NCBI RefSeq assembly: GCF_040412425.1
Contig: NC_089761.1
Coordinates: 23,446,644-23,510,643, forward strand
DNA: 64,000 nt
From: Macrobrachium rosenbergii
Taxonomy: Eukaryota; Arthropoda; Malacostraca; Decapoda; Palaemonidae
Direction: 5' to 3'
Position numbers and translations under genes: made by a program. Under the pieces are notes generated by a model. The model had not been told where the DNA came from. It ran no database searches and was given only the letters and a program-made list of their open reading frames with translations. Shown here one piece after another: positions 59,101 through 64,000 of the stretch (its first letter is position 1; every line of letters starts with the position of its first letter).

Positions 59101-61877
59101 TTTATATAATTAGGATGCTTGCTTCATTTTGACATGAAGTAAACTCTAATAAACATGAAAATTTTAAATTCAGGACCTGAGTCATTCATTTTGAAAACAA
59201 AAGAACAAAAATTAATCGTACAGCAAGATGGGTATTGTACATCATACACTGCACACAATTTTATGAGTGATTTAAATACCTCTAAAAACAATGGGATGGT
59301 TAGTCTGTACTTGAGAAATTTTTGCATAAGAGGCTTAAGAGTTATGAGGGACTGAACATGACCGTTCCATCACTATAACTCATCTCGTTTAGTCCTGGAT
59401 TCCATATGGTATTTTACCCAGTAAAACTAAAGACTACTACCACAGCCTAGTTCCCACCAGTCACCAAGTGGAATATTCACCACCTCATGCTTAAGTCTTT
59501 TGCTTACGTTTATTTTTATCACATCTTTTATATTTTTACCTTCATCCCCAAGTGACTGGTGCTAAACACATTCCCCATTTTTCATGTAAACTGGTAGTAA
59601 CAAAACCAGACGGGCACAGTAATAGTCTTCAGTTTTACTCTTTGCCCTATCCTTAGGTCTATACCTACCAATTTGGGAGTGACTAAAGTGGGAAAACTGT
59701 TTTTGCATGCCTCTGGCAACAGATTTGGTCAACAGCCAAACTTCTCATCAGCCAAATTGATTGGATGAATTTTGATGTCAAGGTCCACCCAAATCCAAAA
59801 GCAATGGCCTCATATCCCCTTCCAGTGTCTATAAAATATTACTGGTCTTGGCTTGCACACTGAAATCCTTAATTTAGGCTGGTGGCAAATTTTCACATAT
59901 ACATCACAGTTGTATTCTGGAGTTCAAAATATTTTTTTCCTAAATTTTAGTGAGCATTTTGAAGTTTTTTGTTATTCATTTTGGTCGCATTTTAGTATTG
60001 TTAAGATACTGGAACCCCTTGTATCCTACATCAGGGGGGACCACAGAGAAATTTTGGTTTTTTGTAGGGGAAAAAACACAAGTGAGGTACAAGGAGGTAC
60101 TAAAACCTAACCTAACTTAGGGTGCCAAGTCCTTTCCTGAAACTCTCCACCTAACCTAACCTGACTCTGTAAATTACAATACATAAAAATTCCAACCTAA
60201 TTTAACCTAGGACATTGCAACCTAATCCAACCTAGGACACCAAGTTCCTACCTGGCTGAGAGGTACAATGAACCTTATTGTAAGGTAAAAACCTACACAA
60301 AAATCATGGAGATTGCCCCTACCCAAAATCCCCTGGTTTCCCAATTCTGGCCCCCTATAATTGCAGAGTATGAATCGGGTCCAGTATCTCAAACTACCAA
60401 TGTTACTGAAATGTCAGGAACGTTAAAAACAAACATTAAACACACACTAAAAAGCTTCTGAACGAAATTTCACAATACAGCCTAAATAATGTAGGGAACA
60501 AGATTTGCATGTCTGCGTCAAAGGAGCCATACTTAGAACCGCAGTGGCATTTTCAAGCACAACCAGAATTCCAAAATTCCTCCCAACTGATGAAACCTAT
60601 GATAACAGAACCAAATGGGTTTCAGCATTGTCCACATGGGCCTACCCATATTTCCTGTTAATATATAAAACTTAGAAATCAGTGTGCTGGTTAGTATTAC
60701 CTAAAGAGTATGAGAAAATAAAAAGACTGATCAGGAGCCCATTCCTATATGAGCCAAAACAAAAATAGCTTGGAAAAAGCCTGAAAGGGAACATTAGGCC
60801 TATTCATCATAAGACAAATATCTCGGTAGGCCTAAGCAAAGAGCTAATTTACCATAGCTTAGCATTTTTTGCTATCTGGCACACTAAGGAGACTTAAGTA
60901 TACATGAATAAACTCTAATAAACTATCAGCAGATGGTGCTAAAGCCCAGTCCTGGTCATTTCGGCAGTAAGTCACTTTAGGCTGTAACATCCAAAACAAA
61001 GTAAGACGTTATTTACCATTATGTTTATGGTATTTACCATTACTATTTCATGTTTTACTTACATCCCCAAGGGGCTGGTACTAAACACAGCGCCCATTTT
61101 GCACGTAAACGTGCTTGTGGCCTAAATGACTTATAGCCGAAACTACCCGAATGCCTAAAAGCCTATCAGCAGATGGTGCTAAAGTAAAAATAAAAAGACT
61201 AGGCCTATGCCCTGAATTGACATGGCATATTGGAATCAGGCCTAAATCAGCATGTGCAAAATTCAGGCTGAACAGAATCCTAAGCAAAGTAACAAAAAGG
61301 ACTGTGGTCAAAGTCTTCCTCGTTTACAGCTTATGCTACACGTTGGAATGTGCACCCATGGCTAGGCCTAGTCACGTAAACCTGGCGGCTTAGTTCATGT
61401 TCATTCTCTTAGGCCTATACTGTATAGAACGCTAATCTTTGAACAGACTAAGTTAGGATATGTATCGACCTTTAGCCAATTTTGTTTGGCGATCAGGAAA
61501 GCTCAACGTAATTCGACGCATGACATGACATTCCGAGCCTGGCCTACGGAGTGGCAGCAGCAGCCTACGGCACCTAATACATTTACAGCCTCGTTTTACC
61601 AATGCTTTCATCAGATGTCACATCCAAATAATCTACCTCGCCATGCATGAACGTCAGAAGACATAAATTTCCTCCATTGATTAATTGAGCGCATAACGTC
61701 CTACGTTTACAAACGAAATCTTGTAAACATTAGTAATTCAACGTTGCCAATGCGAGTGGCGTGACCCTATAGGCCTATTAAGATGTCCGCCGCCCTCACC
61801 TGTTCACTCTTGAGTTGCGAGGCCTTCTGTGGCTTTTTGCGAAGTACTGTCACGGTGTCCCAGTCGCTGTCAGCCAT
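38128..61877 (-). CDS. EDF1: Multiprotein-bridging factor 1 (endothelial differentiation-related factor 1)
   Basis: Five exons on the minus strand, 61877-61800, 55918-55867, 55168-55008, 45061-44968 and 38189-38128, join to 447 bases, 148 aa, the same length as human EDF1. The N-terminal MBF1 domain starts [20 protein letters not shown]. The C-terminal Cro/C1-type helix-turn-helix (about residues 81-135) includes [20 protein letters not shown] and [23 protein letters not shown]1 bridges TATA-binding protein and bZIP or nuclear-receptor activators and also binds stalled or collided ribosomes; it acts in nucleus and cytoplasm. The start has context AACCATGG. All introns are GT-AG; two are 6.8 and 9.9 kb and full of transposons, yet no coding damage is seen. 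Confidence 0.96.
40310..41945 (-). pseudogene. Protein of unclassified long-TIR element, frame-broken
   Basis: From the N-terminal side: [14 protein letters not shown] and [13 protein letters not shown] (41704-41940); [19 protein letters not shown] (near 41590-41650); [20 protein letters not shown] and [16 protein letters not shown] (41310-41460); [20 protein letters not shown] and [16 protein letters not shown] (40800-40950); [20 protein letters not shown] (near 40680-40745); [20 protein letters not shown] (near 40530-40600); then a Cys-containing end. I recall similar uncharacterised proteins in insects and cnidarians but know no established name. VIDG...VFDGY has a loose resemblance to PIN/FEN-type nucleases (inference only). 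At least four frame changes and two internal duplications occur. Confidence 0.65.
40322..40464. repeat. 72-bp tandem duplication in the long-TIR element ORF
   Basis: Two units beginning TGAAACATATTTACAACATG (40322-40393 and 40394-40464) differ at one clear position (T/C in GCCTGCCC against GCCCGCCC). The length is a multiple of three and repeats about 24 residues in the minus-strand ORF. Confidence 0.93.
41973..42040. repeat. 34-bp perfect tandem duplication in right TIR
   Basis: 41973-42006 and 42007-42040 are identical (start TATGTATAACTGAGTAAGG). The left TIR has only one copy, so the duplication occurred after the arms formed. Confidence 0.95.
42833..44967 (-). other. MBF1 intron 4, right part: mostly unrecognised
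   Basis: No gene. TTCCTATGAATGCAAACCCT at about 43051 resembles the DIRS end at 42811-42830 and may be another terminal fragment. A run of 14 A occurs at about 43478. Confidence 0.45.
44968..45061 (-). CDS. EDF1: MBF1 exon 4
   Basis: Residues 98-128, [20 protein letters not shown] to KIERAI, the HTH recognition part. Acceptor TCTTCCAG, donor GTAAGT. The first residue is Tyr where many homologues have Lys. Confidence 0.95.
45062..46860 (-). other. MBF1 intron 3, left part: nothing recognised
   Basis: A/T-rich intron DNA. Two plus-strand frames of 70-75 codons at 46488-46949 show no family motif. Confidence 0.5.
46868..46956 (-). mobile_element. CR1-like LINE 3'-end fragment
   Basis: On the minus strand it reads GGCTTGTTCCATATGAATAT then TTCTGAATAATAAT, the same 3' tail as the CR1-like element ending at 30953. 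Confidence 0.7.
46957..47233 (+). mobile_element. Short internally deleted DIRS derivative (277 bp)
   Basis: It is bounded by inverted ends ATGATATTTTAATGATAAAA and its near complement ending at 47233. Next inside is GTTTGTTCATACTTACCTGG, with the counterpart inverted near 47190. The internal part (about 46993-47150, including GTCCGACAGAATTCCAAAG) resembles the right end of the large DIRS element (53090-53268) in reverse orientation. It therefore looks like a non-autonomous copy that kept both ends and lost the middle. Confidence 0.7.
47340..48110. repeat. Duplicated modules in the 3' part of the DIRS element
   Basis: A unit with AGCATAGCTGACTTCGTGAT and AGATGATCTGTCCA occurs twice (about 47352-47490 and 47561-47700). 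A second module, CTGGTCCTGGGAGTCCGACA, occurs three times (about 47524, 47832 and 48064). Confidence 0.85.
47930..48810 (-). pseudogene. Tyrosine recombinase of the DIRS element
   Basis: [15 protein letters not shown] near 48640-48690 matches the region around the first catalytic Arg of DIRS recombinases. [19 protein letters not shown] near 48210-48280 precedes the SHYLRDV segment, whose Tyr at about 48181-48183 is in the place of the nucleophile. Three or more frames are used. The enzyme would insert the circular DNA copy. Confidence 0.78.
48850..49270 (-). pseudogene. RNase H region of the DIRS element
   Basis: HINLKEL at about 49240-49260 begins the domain; [20 protein letters not shown] with GRPLVDLL near 48900-48990 is the typical segment following it in DIRS elements. 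Split over at least three frames. Confidence 0.72.
49600..50450 (-). pseudogene. Reverse transcriptase of the DIRS element
   Basis: [20 protein letters not shown] near 50145-50205, [16 protein letters not shown] near 50100-50145, [19 protein letters not shown] near 49920-49980 and [16 protein letters not shown] near 49700-49750 follow in the DIRS order. In the catalytic box the sequence reads LYLADW (49823-49840) where active elements have LDDW, so one metal-binding Asp appears lost. The core is in two main frames. Confidence 0.85.
50480..51480 (-). pseudogene. gag-like region of the DIRS element
   Basis: Minus-strand pieces [12 protein letters not shown] (51270-51305), [17 protein letters not shown] (51140-51195), then [12 protein letters not shown] (50875-50915) and [15 protein letters not shown] (50665-50715) resemble DIRS gag sequences as I recall them. 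The last two would normally be nearly adjacent and are separated by the 5S insertion. Frame-broken. Confidence 0.6.
50747..50879 (-). pseudogene. 5S rRNA-derived insertion in DIRS gag region
   Basis: The minus strand from 50861 reads GCCAACGGCCATACCACGTT and later GGTCAGTACTTGGATGGGTG then ACCGCCTGGGAACACCAGAT, unmistakable 5S rRNA including the internal control region. It spans about 115 bases against the usual 120. Short losses occur in the middle (GAGCACCGCTTCGTGCG), and the 3' end is altered, so it is a retropseudogene rather than a working gene. GCCAAAGGC (50747-50755) and GCCATAGGC (50871-50879) flank a 115-base insert, an imperfect 9-bp duplication. TTTT follows on the minus strand at 50735-50738. 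Coding resembling DIRS gag resumes on both sides. Confidence 0.9.
51660..52140. repeat. GC-rich minisatellite of about 65-75-bp units in DIRS element
   Basis: Five to six units contain GCAGCTACAGAAGCG, CCAGGATAGCTGCT and GCGTCACGATGGCGG in order. The base composition is far richer in G+C than the intron around it. Which frame, if any, is coding I cannot tell. Confidence 0.88.
52141..53090 (-). other. DIRS 5' untranslated region and possible flank
   Basis: No recognisable protein. The sequence becomes A/T-rich toward 52700. The terminal part resembling the short derivative at 46957-47233 begins at about 53090. Confidence 0.45.
53269..53880 (-). other. MBF1 intron 3: local duplication, otherwise unrecognised
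   Basis: AGCACTTGCATTAAC occurs twice (about 53639 and 53688) as part of a diverged tandem unit of about 50 bp. Confidence 0.6.
53880..54420 (+). pseudogene. Tc1/mariner transposase C-terminal relic
   Basis: At 54190-54290 the plus strand reads [20 protein letters not shown] followed by TENLWGYM. This is the last catalytic region of Tc1/mariner transposases, where SPDLNPIENLW is the family signature. Upstream sequence to 53880 appears to be the decayed rest; no terminal repeats were found. Confidence 0.72.
54420..55007 (-). other. MBF1 intron 3, right end: nothing recognised
   Basis: A/T-rich DNA with a short poly(A) run near 54575. Confidence 0.5.
55008..55168 (-). CDS. EDF1: MBF1 exon 3
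   Basis: Residues 44-97, including [20 protein letters not shown] and the first HTH helices. Acceptor CTCTTGCAG, donor GTGAGT. Confidence 0.96.
55169..55866 (-). other. MBF1 intron 2 (698 bp): nothing recognised
   Basis: Unique A/T-rich intron without repeat or ORF of note. Confidence 0.7.
55867..55918 (-). CDS. EDF1: MBF1 exon 2
   Basis: A 52-base exon, residues 27-43, [17 protein letters not shown]. Acceptor AATTGCAG, donor GTAAGT. Too short to be found as an ORF; placed by family similarity and phase. Confidence 0.93.
56230..57960 (-). other. MBF1 intron 1: unidentified repeat-like coding remnant
   Basis: The minus strand has a 198-codon frame (56904-57500) and shorter frames (57428-58002) with composition unlike the A/T-rich surroundings. 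Pieces such as [17 protein letters not shown] might be a DIRS gag remnant, but the match is too weak to claim. A (TA)n stretch lies at about 57980. Confidence 0.35.
58000..60080 (-). other. MBF1 intron 1, middle: weak local duplication only
   Basis: Around 58440-58630 two diverged units of about 120 bp contain TTAGCCTACACTAGAGGGGT and TTAGGCTAGAGAGTAGGTAT respectively. No gene is seen in the rest. Confidence 0.5.
60095..60250. repeat. Degenerate CCTAA (TTAGG) pentamer cluster
   Basis: AAACCTAACCTAAC, CACCTAACCTAACC, CCAACCTAATTTAACCTAGG and CCTAATCCAACCTAGG occur within 155 bases, resembling an eroded interstitial telomere-like array. Confidence 0.65.
60251..61799 (-). other. MBF1 intron 1, promoter-proximal part
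   Basis: No gene. AGCAGATGGTGCTAAAG occurs at about 60930 and again at about 61170 in the same orientation, pointing to a diverged local duplication. Confidence 0.5.
61800..61877 (-). CDS. EDF1: MBF1 exon 1
   Basis: Residues 1-26, [15 protein letters not shown] to KSEQ, the conserved MBF1 N-terminus. Donor GTGAGG; phase 0. Confidence 0.95.
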
Positions 61878-62330
61878 GGTTATAGTTTAAATTTGCAGGA
61901 GAGTCGCTTCGTCGCTTTCCCAATGGTGGTTATCTGCAGCACTTGTCGCTGTACGGATGGCAGCTCCTCCTTTGTGGTGCTCGTCTCAACGTGAGGCAAT
62001 TATTGATGGGAAGTTTTCTTATTTCCTGTCCCCCGTCTCCCTCTGATAATAGACTCACCACTAACTCTCAAAACCTGGTGCAATATAAGAAATTTTAACT
62101 GTTTCCAGATGCTACGAGTAAATAATGAGTTGCAAGGAATGGTGCAAGCAGGTCAAATCGAAGTCGGGGGTTTTTCTTATTTCCCATCTGTCGCCTCTAT
62201 CTAATAATAAATTTGCCATAAACTCTAAAAACCTGGCATAATATATGTAACTTTTGTTGTTTCCAGAGAATTTGAGTATATATTAAGTTGCAATGAATGG
62301 TGCAAGCAAATCGCCATCGACTACTAGAAT
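61878..62330 (-). promoter_or_regulatory. MBF1 5' UTR and promoter region
   Basis: Immediately upstream of the ATG the minus strand is less A/T-rich than the intron. No TATA box can be assigned. From about 62010 to 62320 a diverged tandem duplication is present (units near 62016-62155 and 62173-62315, both containing TTCTTATTTCC, then CTCT.A.AACCTGG and GAATGGTGCAAGCA), so promoter-distal DNA was duplicated. Confidence 0.55.
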
Positions 62331-63614
62331 ATTCGTGCCAAAGGATTTGAAATAAACAATAGATCGATACGTCCACATTCGTATTGCGAAACTATTTGTC
62401 ACTGATGGAAGTTTATTTGAGATAAGGTTGCCTGTACTATATTTCCCTATATTAGCAGACTCGAAACTTCAAATTCAGCAGCTACGAATGCTTAATACCA
62501 CCAGAGACAATTCAATGCAACAAAAATATGGCGAAACTATGTTATTAGGGGGATTTCTTCTAATAAAATGCTCCATGTCTAACTCATTTGTACCTTACCA
62601 TTACAGAGGTACTGAAAATAAGCTTTATTGTTTCCATTCAAAGTTAGGTGCGGAGTGTGGTACGTGACCCACAAGAGGTAAAAATTATATCTCCTTAACA
62701 CTGTCAGTATACTAATCGCAAACTGTAAGTAGCTTCATAAAATGATAAAAAAAACTTATGAAATTCATTTCAATGAAGGTATATTCCCTTCTACATAATT
62801 TTCAAATCAATAATGCTTGTGTTAACACCATAAATTGCACATAATCGTTCCTAGTTTATGTTACTCACTTACCATTTAAAAACAATAATAATAATCTACA
62901 CACTTCCTCAAACCACAATAAACAACAAAAATTGCTCATTTGGTTGTGGTAAATTGCGCATCAACCTTTAATATTATGACCAATATATTTTGCGGAAAGT
63001 TACTCCTGTTTAACTGAAATCCTGTTTTCTTATTAATAATAATTTACTCTCGTTTTCGTACAGCTATCACCGTTTTCTTTGCTTCTCTTACCACCAGTCA
63101 TACTGATTTTTACACGTCGATCAAACACGAAACGAAAGAGTAATTTTTCTTGATTTAAAAATATGTATGCAAAATTATATTTTTTGACAAAAATAACTTT
63201 TTCATTATACTGGGACGAATAAGTATTTGGTCTCCGACTTTCTATAAAGGGGTTATGAAAACATTACGTTCCATTCGACTGTCATATAAACATATTGGTA
63301 AGTATGCATACGTAAAGCTATATAATCTATAAATTGCATACAAAAGTATTCATTCGGTTATAGCAACCTTAAAAAAGGAGTCTGTTTCTCTCTTATAATG
63401 GCAATGAGGATGTTAACAAAAACACTGTATATAAAAGTGGTATAAAAAGAAGTTCGTGACCAAGAGACTGAATAAACATTGACTTAGCAACATCACTGGA
63501 ATGTTGCATCAGCCGAAAGGGCTTTTTTTTTGTCCAGTCTCAGAGAGAGAAAACTGACTGACTGAATGATTTATGGCAACTACAACTGACGTCGTCAAAA
63601 TATCTAGGTTACTA

Positions 63615-63659
<45 letters not shown>

Positions 63660-64000
63660 CTCAAGGTCTAAAAAGATCTGAAAACTGACAGGATTCGAGA
63701 GTAAGTTAAAGCCGCATCTAATCCAAAAACAATTATAACACTGAAGAGATAGTTATTCAAGACAACTTTAAACTGTAACTTCCAATGAAAGGGGTCCCCC
63801 ACACCCCTCATGGCCCAAATAAATGACGATAAGAGGACCTACAAAAAATAAGAAATAAATTTAATTAAATTTCATACGTTTGTGCTCCTAAAGGTAAAAA
63901 AAAATAATAATCGTCCTCTTTTTAATCAATTGTCACAGTGGGAACTTGCAAGAGACAGACCTGGTGTTTGTTCACCTTATCAAATCTCTCTCTCCCTCTC
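62331..64000. other. Region upstream of MBF1: no gene recognised
   Basis: A/T-rich sequence. (GA)n runs at 63619-63655 and a CT-rich run begins at the right edge. One plus-strand frame (62428-62667) shows no motif. Confidence 0.55.

Overview
The window looks like nuclear DNA of a decapod crustacean. Supporting signs are very long (TA)n, (CA)n and (CT)n tracts, intron-rich host genes with GT-AG junctions, TTAGG/CCTAA-like islands, a tRNA-derived SINE whose tail I recognise from decapods, and several DIRS-type retrotransposons, a group known to be common in Decapoda. I cannot name the species. About one tenth of one strand's genic span is exon; most of the rest that can be identified is mobile DNA.

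Region 1 (1-12.4 kb) is a nested block of retroelements. A Ty3/gypsy LTR element (copy A, minus strand) runs off the left edge. A Penelope-like element (PLE, minus strand) is split by a complete 5.07-kb gypsy insertion (copy B) with a 4-bp target duplication. A second, 5'-truncated PLE copy faces it on the plus strand, making an inverted repeat with arms of about 2.2 kb; the second arm preserves the empty insertion site. Region 2 (12.4-15.9 kb) has no recognisable gene and carries a 496-bp foldback element and TTAGG-like stretches.

Region 3 (16.0-36.9 kb, plus strand) is an eight-exon host gene for an NKRF-type protein of 554 aa: XRN2-binding domain (XTBD), double-stranded-RNA-binding-like segment, G-patch and R3H domain. 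Its introns hold a SINE, CR1-like and other non-LTR fragments, and two DIRS fragments. Region 4 (38.1-61.9 kb, minus strand) is a convergent five-exon gene for multiprotein-bridging factor 1 (MBF1/EDF1, 148 aa). The stop codons of the two genes lie 1.2 kb apart. MBF1 introns hold an eroded DIRS element that itself contains a 2.35-kb long-TIR transposon of a kind I cannot classify, a nearly full-length 6-kb DIRS element whose gag region is interrupted by a 5S rRNA-derived segment, an internally deleted DIRS derivative, and a Tc1/mariner relic. Region 5 (61.9-64 kb) is the MBF1 upstream region.

The two host genes read without a single frame break across all 13 exons. In contrast, the young repeats (near-identical LTRs, near-identical PLE arms) differ mostly by one-base length changes in homopolymers or G/C runs. 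That pattern suggests uncorrected long-read errors in multicopy DNA, so 'pseudogene' calls in those elements should be read with care.
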